From NCBI RefSeq assembly GCF_000687555.1, contig NZ_JHWJ01000007.1, forward strand, positions 124,001 through 188,000: 64,000 nt of DNA. Direction: 5' to 3'. A program made the position numbers and the translations under genes. The notes under the pieces are model-generated. The model worked only from the letters and a program-made list of their open reading frames with translations, ran no database searches and was not told the DNA's origin. The number at the start of each line of letters is the position of its first letter. Within the stretch, counting starts at the first letter, position 1. Of this stretch, positions 1-8,929 are shown piece by piece. Source of the stretch: [Clostridium] aerotolerans DSM 5434 (lineage in GTDB: Bacteria > Bacillota > Clostridia > Lachnospirales > Lachnospiraceae).

Positions 1-151
1 GTCCTGCGATCATGCGCAGTATGGTGGTCTTTCCGCTTCCGCTCGGCCCTAAAAGTGCAGCCAGCCTTCCCTTTTGAATCCCGATGTTAATATCCTCAGA
101 TGCCTTGTAGCTTCCATAGGTTTTATGTATATGTTTCAGTTCAACGTACAT
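1..151 (-). CDS. cysA: Sulfate ABC transporter ATP-binding protein, N-terminal part (cut by window edge)
   Basis: The first 50 codons are visible, read leftwards from an ATG at 151 that follows a GGGAGGAAG ribosome binding site; the rest lies outside the window. The translation begins [17 protein letters not shown] and carries a Walker A motif GPSGSGKT, so it is the nucleotide-binding subunit of an ABC transporter. The two permease genes and the sulfate-binding lipoprotein directly upstream identify it as the ATPase that powers sulfate/thiosulfate import on the cytoplasmic face of the membrane. The gap to cysW is 20 nt, consistent with one operon. ABC ATPase identity is sure; sulfate specificity rests on the neighbours. 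Confidence 0.88.
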   Translation of the reverse strand, partial: MYVELKHIHKTYGSYKASEDINIGIQKGRLAALLGPSGSGKTTILRMIAG

Positions 152-171
152 CTCTTCCTCCCTTCCTGTTC

Positions 172-1029
172 TCAAACACTTTTTTCCTTTTTCCCTGACT
201 GATATTCCAAAATGTTTCTCACTGCGATTACAGTTATCGCCATGATAACAAGCAGGGAAGAAACTGCAAACGCCGCCGTAATGGAATCACTGGAACCAGA
301 CAGGTATAAAGCATCTATTTCAAGAGGCAGGGTAAAGGTCTTTCCTCTTGCCTTTGAAAGAGCATTGACCGCACCAAACTCTCCAAGTGCTCTAGCTGTA
401 CATAAAATCACGCCATAGACCAAAGCCCATTTAATATGGGGAAATGTGATCTTTCGGAAGATATAAAAACCGCTGGCTCCCATAAGGGCGGCCGCTTCCT
501 CCTCATCCGTTCCCTGTGCATGAAGGACTGGTATGATTTCTCTGGATACAAAGGGGAAGGTAACAAATATGGTGGCAAGAATGACTCCCGGCAGAGCAAA
601 GACGATCTTGATATCCGTCCCCAGCCATTGGTTCAGCTGTGTGATAGGGGAATTGGCCCATCCAAGACGACCGAAGGTCATTAAGAACGCCAGACCTGCG
701 ATTACAGGAGAAATGGAGAACGGGATATCAATGAGAGCCGCCAGTATCTGCTTTCCTTTAAAGGAAAATTTAGTGATCACCCAGGCGGCTCCTATGCCAA
801 AGAAGGTATTCACCGTAACGGCAATCACGGCTGCCAAAAGAGTGACTTTAAGAGCCGATCTGGTGAACTCTGCCTGCAAGGAACGTACATAGAACGGAAT
901 CCCAAGACTGAAAGAATTGACAATAACAGAAACTAAGGGCAATACCAGCATAACTGCCATAAAAAGAACACTGATTCCAATCAAAAGCCATTTGACCCCC
1001 TGACTCTCTCTTCTCTTATCCTTTTTCAT
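172..1029 (-). CDS. cysW: Sulfate ABC transporter permease CysW
   Basis: A 285-residue integral membrane protein with about six hydrophobic segments. It carries the binding-protein-dependent permease (EAA) signature around residues 175-215: [19 protein letters not shown], then [13 protein letters not shown]. The RALGEFGAV form is typical of sulfate/molybdate permeases. With CysT it would form the membrane channel for sulfate/thiosulfate. The ATG at 1029 follows a good AGGAGG site. It lies 10 nt downstream of cysT and 20 nt upstream of cysA, in the order sbp-cysT-cysW-cysA. Molybdate or tungstate transport is the alternative, but the Sbp-type binding protein argues for sulfate. Confidence 0.92.
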   Translation of the reverse strand: MKKDKRRESQGVKWLLIGISVLFMAVMLVLPLVSVIVNSFSLGIPFYVRSLQAEFTRSALKVTLLAAVIAVTVNTFFGIGAAWVITKFSFKGKQILAALIDIPFSISPVIAGLAFLMTFGRLGWANSPITQLNQWLGTDIKIVFALPGVILATIFVTFPFVSREIIPVLHAQGTDEEEAAALMGASGFYIFRKITFPHIKWALVYGVILCTARALGEFGAVNALSKARGKTFTLPLEIDALYLSGSSDSITAAFAVSSLLVIMAITVIAVRNILEYQSGKKEKSV

Positions 1030-1039
1030 TCTATACCTC

Positions 1040-1882
1040 CTAAATGAAATTCGTACGCCTTGACTGGCAAATCTGAATCATATTGATGACAAGCAAAATG
1101 AGGAAGGAAATAATAAGCATAATCAGCGCAATTGCAGTGGCACCCGCATAGTCCACATAATTAAGCTTCTGCATAATTACATATGAAATCACCTGGGTCT
1201 TTTCTCTGGCGCTGTTTCCAGAGATATAAATAACGCTTCCATACTCTCCCATACCTCTTGCAAATGCCAGGCCAAAACCGGTCCAAAGCGCAGGACGAAG
1301 TTCCGGCAATATTACCTTTAGAAACGTTTTTACCTTTCCCGCTCCCAGTATGTAAGCCGCTTCCTCATATTGAGGATCCAGCTTTTCAAGCACCGGCTGA
1401 ATGGCACGGACGACAAAAGGCAGGCCAATAAATACAAGGGCAATCAAAAGTCCAGCCTTTGTATAGGAAATCTTGAATCCCAGCTGGGCAAGGGGCTTTC
1501 CAAGGATTCCTGTATCCGAGTACAGCTTGGAAAGGGTAATGCCTGCCACTGCAGTTGGAAGGGCAAAGGGCAATTCGATAAGACCATCCATGATTCGCTT
1601 CCCTGGAAAGTCATACCTTACCAGAACCCAGGCCAGGATGACTCCAAAAAAGCAATTCACTACTGCAGCAACAAAGGAACAAAGGATACTTGTTTGAAAT
1701 GAATTTATTACATTTTCTTTGGTGATCAACGTTATAAATTCATGAGGGGTAAGCTTTAAGGAAAAGACCATCACCGATAAAAGGGGCAATAATATAAGGA
1801 AAGAAAGCATGAACAGCGTAATCCCCATGGTCAGACCAAATCCGGGGATCACCCGGTCTTTCTTTATGTACTTTTTCACCAT
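1040..1882 (-). CDS. cysT: Sulfate ABC transporter permease CysT (CysU)
   Basis: A 280-residue permease with about six transmembrane segments and the EAA loop QYEEAAYILGAGKVKTFLKV, followed by FARGMGEYGSVIYISG. The RGMGEYGSV block is characteristic of CysT/CysU and differs from the RALGEFGAV of its partner CysW, so the two are the usual heterodimer. It starts 21 nt after the sbp stop codon and ends 10 nt before cysW. Its role is transmembrane passage of sulfate or thiosulfate released from the lipid-anchored binding protein. Confidence 0.92.
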   Translation of the reverse strand: MVKKYIKKDRVIPGFGLTMGITLFMLSFLILLPLLSVMVFSLKLTPHEFITLITKENVINSFQTSILCSFVAAVVNCFFGVILAWVLVRYDFPGKRIMDGLIELPFALPTAVAGITLSKLYSDTGILGKPLAQLGFKISYTKAGLLIALVFIGLPFVVRAIQPVLEKLDPQYEEAAYILGAGKVKTFLKVILPELRPALWTGFGLAFARGMGEYGSVIYISGNSAREKTQVISYVIMQKLNYVDYAGATAIALIMLIISFLILLVINMIQICQSRRTNFI

Positions 1883-1903
1883 ATTAAACTCCTGTCAGAA
1901 TTT

Positions 1904-2929
1904 CTAATTTTCATAGATTTCATCGAAAATACCGCCATCAGCAAAAAATTTCTCATATGCCGCATCCCAGCCTCCAAAATCATCAATGGTACATAGTTTC
2001 ATGTTCAAATCGAATTTACTGGAAAATTCCTTTAACACCGACTGATTGGATGGTCTGTAGCCATACTCACCAATGATTTTCTGGGCTTCATCGGTATAAA
2101 GATAATCCAGATATTCTTTGGCTGCTTCCTGGGTATTATTTTTATCCGCATTTTCGTCTACAATGGCTACACTGGGCTGAGCTAAGATGCTCATACTTGG
2201 TGATACGATTTCAAATTTATCTGGATATTCTTCTGTTGCCATGATCGCTTCATTTTCCCAGGCAATCAGCACATCTCCCTGGCCGTTTTCCACAAAAGTG
2301 GTAGTGGCACCTCTTGCTCCCGGGTCCATAACAGTGACATTGGAATAAAGCTTAGACATAAAATTCTTCATCTGAGTTTCATCGCCGTTAAACTGTTTGC
2401 CGGCATAATACCAGGCACCCAGAAAGTTCCAGCATGCCCCTCCACTGCTTTTGGGATCGGGAGTGATAACAGATACTCCTTCCCGGATGAGATCATCCCA
2501 ATCCTTAATTCCTTTTTCATTTCCCTTTCTTACCAGGAAAACAATGGTTGAAGTATAGGGAGCAGAATTATCCTTAAACTCCTTGATCCAGTCTGGCTCA
2601 ATCAACCCCGCTTTTTCAATCAGGGTAATATCATGGGCCAAAGCCAGGGTCACCACATCGGCTCCGGCTCCCTCAATGACGGATCTGGCCTGACTGCCTG
2701 AACCTCCATGGGATTGTATTACCTCGATCTCCTTACCTGTTTTGTTTTTATAATAGGCCTCAAATTTTTCATTATAGGCCATATAAAATTCTCTGGTGGG
2801 GTCGTAGGAAGCGTTGGTGATGGTTAGTTTGCCATCGGTTGCTGTGGTCGTTGTCTTTGCGCACCCTGACAGGATAAGAGCCGTGCCAAAGAGCAGGAAT
2901 GTAAGCCTTAAGTTTTTTGTCTTTTTCAT
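1904..2929 (-). CDS. sbp: Sulfate-binding lipoprotein
   Basis: A 341-residue extracellular solute-binding protein. The N-terminus is a lipoprotein signal peptide with lipobox LSGC (Cys23), so it should be anchored to the outer face of the membrane. The mature part has Sbp/CysP features: [11 protein letters not shown] near the start, [10 protein letters not shown] around residues 93-102, and [12 protein letters not shown] in the middle, where Sbp family members contact the sulfate dianion through backbone and Ser/Gly groups. It is the first gene of the sbp-cysT-cysW-cysA operon, and the GGAGGG site before the ATG is strong. The operon is probably controlled by sulfur supply, but no operator could be proved. 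Confidence 0.93.
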   Translation of the reverse strand: MKKTKNLRLTFLLFGTALILSGCAKTTTTATDGKLTITNASYDPTREFYMAYNEKFEAYYKNKTGKEIEVIQSHGGSGSQARSVIEGAGADVVTLALAHDITLIEKAGLIEPDWIKEFKDNSAPYTSTIVFLVRKGNEKGIKDWDDLIREGVSVITPDPKSSGGACWNFLGAWYYAGKQFNGDETQMKNFMSKLYSNVTVMDPGARGATTTFVENGQGDVLIAWENEAIMATEEYPDKFEIVSPSMSILAQPSVAIVDENADKNNTQEAAKEYLDYLYTDEAQKIIGEYGYRPSNQSVLKEFSSKFDLNMKLCTIDDFGGWDAAYEKFFADGGIFDEIYEN

Positions 2930-3340
2930 AATCCCTCCTTATGCATATAAAGATGTAGTTTTTTTAATCAGCTTCATGCATCAACCAGAATGGTTATTAT
3001 TGGCTCATAGAAATGATATACGATTGCCCCCAACATATATACATATTGTTTATATATGTTTATAGGGTATAAAAATATGCCTATTAAGGCATTATTCATT
3101 TACTATATTCATTATTCATGATTGTTATGTATTTCTATAAGCAATTATAGAATCTGATTGTTACTATTATGCGGATTATATGCATATAAGTCAAGACATT
3201 TAACAAAAAAAATAATATTTTTTTATCTAATATCCTATTTTTATTCCATTTTTATTATTTTTCTTTCTTTTATGCTGGGCATTCCACACATCCCTATGTT
3301 CCTGGAATATGATATAGCAAAAATAATAACAGGTTTTTTT
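2930..3340. other. AT-rich divergent intergenic region (sbp / sodA)
   Basis: This 411-bp, strongly AT-rich gap lies between the sulfate operon (leftward) and sodA (rightward), so both promoters should be here. Visible structure: a short palindrome TGCCTATTAAGGCA at 3078-3091 next to AT-rich candidate -10 boxes (for example TATAAA read leftward near 3065-3073), and repeated CATTATTCAT-like words at 3090-3118. The palindrome could be an operator for a sulfur-responsive repressor, but this is only a guess. No S-box or T-box core sequence was recognised. Confidence 0.4.
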
Positions 3341-3976
3341 ATGAACGAGCATTATCCTTTTGTAAATCCTCCGCTTCCCTACGCTTATGATGCGCTGGAG
3401 CCATTTATCGATACAAAAACCATGTGCCTGCATCATGACAGACATTTACAGACCTATGTAAACAATTTAAACGAGACGTTAAAGGGCTGGTGTGACCTTC
3501 ATGACTGGTCACTGGAAAAGCTGATTTGTAACGCAGACTGCCTGCCGGAAGTCATTCGGCAATCCATTCAAAATAATGGCGGCGGCGTTTACAACCACAT
3601 ATTTTATTTCAATGGAATGTCAGATCTGGAATCACGGAGCAATGCCGGGATGCTTTTTTCTGCGATCCTGGAGGACTTTGGTTCTATTGACTCCTTTTTT
3701 CAGGAATTTAAGAACAAAGCCCTGTCAGTATTCGGCTCCGGTTATGCCTGGCTTGTCTTAGAACGGGGCAGCGGACTTAAGCTTGTAACTTCTGCCAACC
3801 AGAATACCCCTATTGTTAAAAATCTCTGCCCCATTGCAGCCATTGATGTATGGGAGCATGCCTATTATCTGAAACATTACAACCAGAGAGCAGCCTATAT
3901 CGATGACTGGTTTCAGGTGGTGGACTGGTGCTACGCCAATGAACTGTATATGAAATACAAATCCAGTCCCTCCTAG
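3341..3976 (+). CDS. sodA: Superoxide dismutase (Mn/Fe family)
   Basis: A 211-residue superoxide dismutase that converts superoxide to oxygen and hydrogen peroxide in the cytoplasm. The metal ligands are recognisable: His in CLHHDRHLQTYVNNLN, His in GGGVYNHIFYF, and Asp and His in IDVWEHAYYLKHYNQR. GSGYAWLV and the NQNTP Gln segment favour the Mn-type active site over Fe-type. The usual GGGH.NH is GGGVYNH here, and the Trp after it is Phe. The frame is open for 61 more codons upstream, but that extension is hydrophobic and without homology; the family N-terminus (HYPFVNPPLPYAYDALEP) starts at the ATG at 3341, although its ribosome site is weak. Single gene, divergent from the sulfate operon. 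Confidence 0.85.
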   Translation: MNEHYPFVNPPLPYAYDALEPFIDTKTMCLHHDRHLQTYVNNLNETLKGWCDLHDWSLEKLICNADCLPEVIRQSIQNNGGGVYNHIFYFNGMSDLESRSNAGMLFSAILEDFGSIDSFFQEFKNKALSVFGSGYAWLVLERGSGLKLVTSANQNTPIVKNLCPIAAIDVWEHAYYLKHYNQRAAYIDDWFQVVDWCYANELYMKYKSSPS

Positions 3977-4011
3977 GATATTAGTGATAGTATGTCTGGG
4001 CTTATCTCATT

Positions 4012-4046
4012 AAAAAAGAGGAGCCTTATAAGGAATGGCTCCTCTT
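4012..4046 (-). terminator. Intrinsic terminator of the 4063-4365 gene
   Basis: A perfect 10-bp inverted repeat AAGAGGAGCC (4016-4025) / GGCTCCTCTT (4037-4046) is followed, read leftward, by a run of T residues (A6 at 4012-4017 on the plus strand). It suits the leftward gene best. The plus-strand side is poor in T after the stem, so termination of sodA here would be weaker. Confidence 0.8.
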
Positions 4047-4062
4047 ATCCATGCAGCCAGGC

Positions 4063-4365
4063 TTACTCTTCGCTGTCTACATCCATAAGTATTTCTAAAA
4101 TTTTTATTGCTTTCTCATAGCTGATCTGTTTTACATTATGCATCTTATTCATGACCATCTGAGTGACATTATCTTTAGACCCGCCGACATCACTTTGGGT
4201 CGACATTACATGAACTGATTTATCATTCAAATCAATGGTCTCATTGATGAAGTAGCAAGCATCATTGGTCAGCTTTACATAGTCTTCTGTTGCTTCTGCT
4301 ACATGAAAGCACTTTTCTTTATTTTCTTCATATATCATAATTTTATCTCCAGAACACAAAATCAT
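4063..4365 (-). CDS. Small hypothetical protein (100 aa)
   Basis: A 100-residue protein that I do not recognise. It starts MILCSGDKIMIYEENKEKC; the middle is acidic and polar and the C-terminus is helical (YEKAIKILEILMDVDSEE). The start is placed at the ATG at 4365 because GGAGGT lies 7 nt upstream. The frame stays open for 28 more codons coding a hydrophobic stretch, but that stretch contains the ribosome binding site itself and is judged non-coding. No membrane segment remains with this start. It is monocistronic with a good terminator just downstream. It could be a small regulatory or phage-derived protein; no function is assigned. Confidence 0.6.
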   Translation of the reverse strand: MILCSGDKIMIYEENKEKCFHVAEATEDYVKLTNDACYFINETIDLNDKSVHVMSTQSDVGGSKDNVTQMVMNKMHNVKQISYEKAIKILEILMDVDSEE

Positions 4366-4693
4366 AGCAACCTCCGCAAATATCATATAAGTAATAATTA
4401 CTATTATCAATATATCACAAATAACAAGAAAATCAAAGCTTTTTTTCAAAAAATAATGTTTTTTAAATGCATCATTCTGCTATAGAAGAGATGTATTTTA
4501 CCCAGTATAACCATTAATATATTAGCAATAAAACGGAAACAACACAATAAAAACAGGCTTATCATTGATAAAAAAGCGGGCCTCTTCTGTTCGCCTCCTG
4601 GAAGTGATTATGGGTCAGAAAATCCAGAAACAAGTGTATCATTCACTCATTTCTGGATTTAAGCTTATATCCATATGGAATATCCTATATCAC

Positions 4694-5296
4694 TTAATCG
4701 TTACCTTCTCTTAGCCTTTTCATGGTGTTGAGAGTGAACTGAATGATGGGACCATAAAGCAGCATGGAGATTAACGTGCCCAGTCCTATGCTTCCTCCTA
4801 ACAATGCCCCGATGACAATCAAAAAGCCATCCAGAGTGATTCTTACAAACCGGACCTCTTTCTTTAGCTTTTCTGAAACAAACATCATCCAGGCGTCTAC
4901 TCCGCCCTCTCCCAGACCTGCCGAAACGTAGATTCCGATTCCAGCGCTCACCAGAAGTATACCTATGATTAATGCCAATACCTTTAGCAGGGTGTTATCA
5001 TCTAACTGGCTTACAAGCGGCATAAAGAAATTGGCGGAAGCTCCTACTAAAACACCATTGACAATGGAACCAATACCCACTCTTTTTCTGTCTATAAAAA
5101 ACAGAATGACGATGATGGTTACAACGAAAATCTGGGATGCCGTCCCCAAGGGAACACCAAAAAGCTTCCCCAATCCTTCATTAAACAATGAAAGTGCATC
5201 TAATCCAAAATTTGATTTTGCTTCAAAGGCGATTCCACAGCCCATTATAATTGATCCCGCAACTACCAGCAGAAAATCCCACATTCGTTTTGTCAT
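4694..5296 (-). CDS. YitT/YczE-family integral membrane protein
   Basis: A 200-residue membrane protein with about five hydrophobic segments and small-residue-rich helices. It resembles the YczE/YyaS/YitT group: KRMWDFLLVVAGSIIMGCGIAFEAKSNFG at the start (first 20 residues hydrophobic), GVPLGTASQI, and a glycine-rich AGLGEGGVDAW segment. The function of the family is poorly known; members are often next to regulators or efflux genes. The ATG at 5296 is preceded by AAGAGGAGA at good spacing; 11 upstream codons are rejected for that reason. It stands alone, with roughly 330-400 bp of non-coding DNA on each side. Confidence 0.75.
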   Translation of the reverse strand: MTKRMWDFLLVVAGSIIMGCGIAFEAKSNFGLDALSLFNEGLGKLFGVPLGTASQIFVVTIIVILFFIDRKRVGIGSIVNGVLVGASANFFMPLVSQLDDNTLLKVLALIIGILLVSAGIGIYVSAGLGEGGVDAWMMFVSEKLKKEVRFVRITLDGFLIVIGALLGGSIGLGTLISMLLYGPIIQFTLNTMKRLREGND

Positions 5297-5699
5297 CTCG
5301 CTCTCCTCTTTACATATTCTTTCCAGCAATCCTAATACGATTCAATGACGTATTTTATATCATACTATAAAGAGGGAAGAAAGAAAAGAAGAATTATAAT
5401 TGCAGGCTACACGCATAAAAGCGTATTACAATTTTACTCCAATAACATTATAAATAGAGAAAATTTATAATGGAGGTTCTGTTTTGTGTGCCTTCACATT
5501 AAATCAGTTACATATCGTTCCTGTGTTAAATGACAGCATGCAAAAATGTAACAATTATTTTTTCTTCTCATATTATTGTTATTAGGTCTTATAGAAGACC
5601 TGCCTTTTCATATTGAACTTTTTGTAATTAATAAAATTTGAATATGAATGCTTTGTATTGCTTGCAAAAGATAGTTTTTAATATAAAGGGGATATATTT
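5297..5699. other. Intergenic region (membrane protein / padC)
   Basis: This gap of about 400 bp between divergent genes is AT-rich and has no credible reading frame. It should hold the promoters of both genes. A small hairpin ACGC..GCGT is at 5411-5424, and AGGTCT (5584-5589) / AGACCT (5596-5601) followed by GCCTTTTC looks terminator-like but has no gene upstream of it. I could not identify a PadR operator with confidence. Confidence 0.4.
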
Positions 5700-6203
5700 A
5701 TGCAAAATTTAGATGATTTTATAGGAAGTCAGTTGATTTACACGTATGATAACGGATGGGAATATGAAATCTATATAAAAAATGAGGATACGATTGATTA
5801 TCGTATTCATAGCGGAATGGTAGGCGGCCGCTGGGTTCGTGACCAAAAGGTTGATTTGGTTAAGCTTGTAGATGGTGTATTTAAGGTATCATGGACTGAG
5901 CCTACTGGCACAGATGTTTCTCTCAGCTATATGCCCAATATTAAGAAAATGCATGGGATTATATTTTTCCCAAAATGGGTACATGATCACCCTGAAATTA
6001 CTGTTTGCTATCAAAATGATTTTATAGATTTAATGTTAGAATCTCGTGAGAAATACGATACGTATCCAAAGTATGTCGTGCCGGAATTTGCTGAAATTAC
6101 CTATATCGGGCATCCAGGAGTAAATAATGAGAAGGTTGTTTCCCAAGCCCCTTATGAAGGAATGACAGATGATATACGCTCTGGAAAGCTGAAATTTGAT
6201 TAA
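5700..6203 (+). CDS. padC: Phenolic acid decarboxylase
   Basis: A 167-residue cytoplasmic enzyme of the PAD family (beta-barrel, cofactor-free) that decarboxylates p-coumaric, ferulic or caffeic acid to 4-vinylphenols, a detoxification reaction. The length is typical. Residues matching the known catalytic set of Bacillus PAD (Tyr11, Tyr13, Arg41, Glu64) are seen here as Tyr14, Tyr16, Arg44 and Glu67 in [20 protein letters not shown] and [10 protein letters not shown]. An AAGGGG site precedes the ATG. No padR repressor gene is adjacent, which is the usual partner in Bacillus and lactobacilli. Ferulate released from plant cell walls would be a natural substrate for an organism with the pectin genes seen later in this window. 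Confidence 0.9.
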   Translation: MQNLDDFIGSQLIYTYDNGWEYEIYIKNEDTIDYRIHSGMVGGRWVRDQKVDLVKLVDGVFKVSWTEPTGTDVSLSYMPNIKKMHGIIFFPKWVHDHPEITVCYQNDFIDLMLESREKYDTYPKYVVPEFAEITYIGHPGVNNEKVVSQAPYEGMTDDIRSGKLKFD

Positions 6204-6318
6204 TTTGTCTGACCCTGATACTTTTATGAAACAATGCAAGACATAGCTGCTTCCACTGCTAAATATATATTTGAAGCCTTAGCTATGTGCTCTCTGTGAA
6301 CGTTACAATAAAGGGATT

Positions 6319-6375
6319 AACTGTACCCTGATAATTAAGCACAGATTCTTTGTGTCTAACTATCAGGATACAGTT
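6319..6375 (-). terminator. Long hairpin downstream of the flavoredoxin gene
   Basis: AACTGTACCCTGATA (6319-6333) and TATCAGGATACAGTT (6361-6375) pair over 15 bases; the single mismatch becomes a G-U pair when transcribed leftward, which suits a terminator for the leftward gene ending at 6397. The loop can form a smaller hairpin. The T-run after the stem is poor, so strength is uncertain. Confidence 0.5.
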
Positions 6376-6396
6376 TACCATTTTATTTGAATGGAA

Positions 6397-6969
6397 TTAC
6401 ATATATTTTTTTCCTTCCACCCATGCATTTCCTGCTTTCTCACCTAATGAAAAATAGCTGTTGCTGAATGAATCAAAGAATAACATTCCTGCTTTCTTAG
6501 CATCAATTTGACCAGTTTTATCTAATACTGACTCATCTGCTGCTACATTGACAATCCTTGCAAGTACGGTAGTAAAATTATTTGCTCTTACGACCTCTAT
6601 GAGTTCGCATTCGATGACCAGTGGACTGCCTTCGATGATAGGGGCATTGATGTGTTCACTCTTTACAGCCTTCAAGCCTGTTTTTGCAAATTTATCAGGA
6701 ACTCTACGGCCGGATACAATTCCAAAGTAATCCACTTCCGTTATCAAATTCTGATTTACCAGAGCAACAGTAAATTCCCGTCTCTTTTCAATGTTCTCAT
6801 GGGTCTTACTGCGTGGACCAACACACAATGCCAGATCACCGGCATTCGTCCTTGTACACTCATGCAGATTCATCACGTTAACTGTTCCATCATCATTATA
6901 AGTGCCAATCATTAAAACCGGCGCTGGATATCCATAGGAAAAAGCGTTTGGACCTAAGTTTTTCATCAT
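6397..6969 (-). CDS. Flavin reductase-like (flavoredoxin-type) protein, copy 2
   Basis: A 190-residue protein of the flavin reductase-like, FMN-binding split-barrel family. It begins KNLGPNAFSYGYPAPVLMIGTY and has CVGPRSKTHENIEKRREF, where family members bind FMN phosphate, and the DYFGIVSGRRVPDKF and EHINAPIIEGSPLVIEC blocks seen in flavoredoxins. The start is taken at 6969 (ATG ATG), 10 nt after GAGGAG, which makes it the same length as its upstream paralogue and leaves a 16-nt gap. Likely a small electron-transfer or reductase subunit; the physiological partner is unknown. Last gene of the three-gene leftward cluster. Confidence 0.82.
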   Translation of the reverse strand: MMKNLGPNAFSYGYPAPVLMIGTYNDDGTVNVMNLHECTRTNAGDLALCVGPRSKTHENIEKRREFTVALVNQNLITEVDYFGIVSGRRVPDKFAKTGLKAVKSEHINAPIIEGSPLVIECELIEVVRANNFTTVLARIVNVAADESVLDKTGQIDAKKAGMLFFDSFSNSYFSLGEKAGNAWVEGKKYM

Positions 6970-6985
6970 AATATGCAATCTCCTC

Positions 6986-7558
6986 TTAGTTATTCTTTCT
7001 AAGCTGTAGTCCATCGCGGTAAGCATTACCGACCTTCTCACCAACGGACAGATATGACTTATTCATCCAATCGAAAGTGATCGGATGGAATTTTTCAAAT
7101 GATACCTTGCCATCTTCTCCAAGAATCCGTTCATCCAGACTTACATTGACGATTTCGCCAACCAGTCTCCAGGTTTCCTCATCATAGCTCTTCACTCTGC
7201 ATTCAACGGCAAATGGAAGCTCATCGATAATCGGTGCATCTACGAATTCGGATTTTGTTGTATGAAATCCTGAATTTTCAAATTTATCTTCCACTTTACT
7301 TCCTGCTGTTATACCAAGGTAATCACAGGCAACTTCATTTTCCACATCCGCCATACTTACAACAAAGGAGCCTCTGGCAAGAATTCCTTTTAACGTATTT
7401 CTCTGGGCTGCCACGACAATCGTAATTTCTGTCTCATTGCTGATTCCTCCCCATACTGCTAACATGGCAGTGGGCTTTTCTGCTTCATCATAAGATGAAA
7501 TCATCAACACCGGCATGGGTGTGATATATGGCTTTGCTCCAATATTTTTTCTAGACAT
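6986..7558 (-). CDS. Flavin reductase-like (flavoredoxin-type) protein, copy 1
   Basis: A 190-residue member of the same FMN-binding split-barrel family as the next gene. Shared landmarks are the YITPMPVLMISSYDE start, NTLKGILARGSFVVSM, the DYLGITAGSKVEDKF block and DAPIIDELPFAVECRV. The two copies are clearly diverged, so the duplication is old. It lies between an iron-type alcohol dehydrogenase and its paralogue, all leftward and divergent from an AraC regulator. Flavoredoxin-type proteins carry electrons between reduced carriers and flavin enzymes; here the pair may serve a reductive pathway with the dehydrogenase. Confidence 0.82.
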   Translation of the reverse strand: MSRKNIGAKPYITPMPVLMISSYDEAEKPTAMLAVWGGISNETEITIVVAAQRNTLKGILARGSFVVSMADVENEVACDYLGITAGSKVEDKFENSGFHTTKSEFVDAPIIDELPFAVECRVKSYDEETWRLVGEIVNVSLDERILGEDGKVSFEKFHPITFDWMNKSYLSVGEKVGNAYRDGLQLRKNN

Positions 7559-7612
7559 GTTTAATCTCCTTTAAATTTGTAATGAATCACAATTATACAA
7601 TGAATTATGCTC

Positions 7613-8776
7613 TTAACGATATGATTTCTTATAGATTTCTAGATAATCTTCATCCGTAAGCGGTAACGGATCTGCGGTAGTATCTCCTCCCATTACCTCG
7701 TGTATTCTCTTTGGATACTTAACAAGCTCTTCTTCCTTGATTCCTGCATCGCTCATGCGGAGATCTTTACATCCCACTGCTTCAATCAGTTCATCCAATG
7801 CTCTGATAAAATCTTTTCCGGATGAGGGGTTCTCCACTCCCATTGCTTTTGCCATTTTGATCATCTGTCCTTCTGCGGCTTTGCGTTCTGCAAAGAAATC
7901 ATAATAGGCATGAGCAATCATAATCAGACCAGCACCGTGGACCAGGTTTTCGTGATAGGATCCCATGGCATGCTCCATTGTATGCGCTGATGTGATGAGC
8001 ATGTAGTAGCCCGCAAGTGAATTAGCCAGTGCCATATTTGCTCTCGCTTCCTTATTGCTGCCATCCCGATATGCAACCGGAAGATTGGCGGCAATCAGTT
8101 CAATCGCTTTCAAAGCAAACATTTCTCCCATCGGATGCTCATTTTTATTAATCACAGACTCAGCTGCATGGAAAAAAGCATCCATTCCCTGAAAAGCTGT
8201 AAATTTAGGCGATACACTCATCATCAAATTGGAATCAACGACAGACAGTACCGGGAACATGGATGGAGCTAAAAAACCGGATTTTTCACTTACCTTGTCG
8301 TTGCTGAGCACCGCACAGCAATCCACTTCACTTCCCGTTCCTGCTGATGTGGTAACAGCGACAATTGGAGCGGCATTATTCTCTGGATTCTTTTTTCCTC
8401 CATTTAACGAATAACTGTAATCCCAGATATCACCCGGATTGGTCATCATGAGTGCGATACATTTGCTGGCGTCCATGACGGAGCCTCCCCCAAGTGCAAC
8501 GACAAACTCACAGTCAGTACTCTTTGCTTTCGCTGCACCATCCATAATATTGCGGTTTGTGGGATTTGGACGGATCTCATCAAATAACTCATAGGTGACT
8601 CCTGCAAGTTCCAGCTCTTTTATAAGCGCGTCCAGATATCCGAACTTCTTCGCAGATGAACCATTGGATGTCACGATCAGGGCTTTCTTACCCGGCAGAA
8701 CTTCTGTATGCAGCTCCTGAAGTTTTCCCGCTCCAAATAATACTTTCGTCGGCATATAAAAATCAAAATTGTACAT
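7613..8776 (-). CDS. Iron-containing alcohol dehydrogenase
   Basis: A 387-residue group III (Fe-type) NAD(P)-dependent alcohol dehydrogenase. The N-terminal Rossmann part has VVALGGGSVMDASK, the dinucleotide-binding signature, and TTSAGTGSEVD. The C-terminal helical domain has the metal-site region: MDAFFHAAES and the His-rich SAHTMEHAMG and LVHGAGLIMIAHAYY segments. It resembles butanol dehydrogenase or 1,2-/1,3-propanediol dehydrogenases, but the substrate cannot be set from sequence. Start is placed at the ATG at 8776, 8 nt after GGGAGGA; 12 upstream codons are dropped. First gene of the cluster with the two flavoredoxins. Confidence 0.9.
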   Translation of the reverse strand: MYNFDFYMPTKVLFGAGKLQELHTEVLPGKKALIVTSNGSSAKKFGYLDALIKELELAGVTYELFDEIRPNPTNRNIMDGAAKAKSTDCEFVVALGGGSVMDASKCIALMMTNPGDIWDYSYSLNGGKKNPENNAAPIVAVTTSAGTGSEVDCCAVLSNDKVSEKSGFLAPSMFPVLSVVDSNLMMSVSPKFTAFQGMDAFFHAAESVINKNEHPMGEMFALKAIELIAANLPVAYRDGSNKEARANMALANSLAGYYMLITSAHTMEHAMGSYHENLVHGAGLIMIAHAYYDFFAERKAAEGQMIKMAKAMGVENPSSGKDFIRALDELIEAVGCKDLRMSDAGIKEEELVKYPKRIHEVMGGDTTADPLPLTDEDYLEIYKKSYR

Positions 8777-8861
8777 ATGTACGATTCCTCCCAATCTGAA
8801 TTTTCTTGTCACTAATTTATCATATAGATTTTAGCCTTCCAAATCAGCGCTAAATATTAAC

Positions 8862-8890
8862 TTGAATTGTGGCTTATTTTAACTTATAAT
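8862..8890 (+). promoter_or_regulatory. Promoter of the AraC-type regulator gene
   Basis: TTGAAT (8862-8867), a 17-nt spacer and a perfect TATAAT (8885-8890) form a near-consensus vegetative promoter about 40 nt before the start codon at 8930. The leftward dehydrogenase operon must be transcribed from the same 150-bp gap. Confidence 0.75.
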
Positions 8891-8929
8891 CGGATTTAAG
8901 TATGTCTGTTTGAAGAAAGGAACGTTGTT

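Noticed and set aside
3158-3340. Sixty-one-codon hydrophobic N-terminal extension of the superoxide dismutase
   Set aside because: It has no homology to the family, is very AT-rich, has no ribosome binding site, and the conserved N-terminus starts exactly at the internal ATG at 3341.
4366-4449. Hydrophobic 28-residue leader of the small protein at 4063 (possible signal anchor)
   Set aside because: The codons just before the internal ATG at 4365 contain a strong GGAGGT site at correct spacing, so the upstream part is more likely untranslated.
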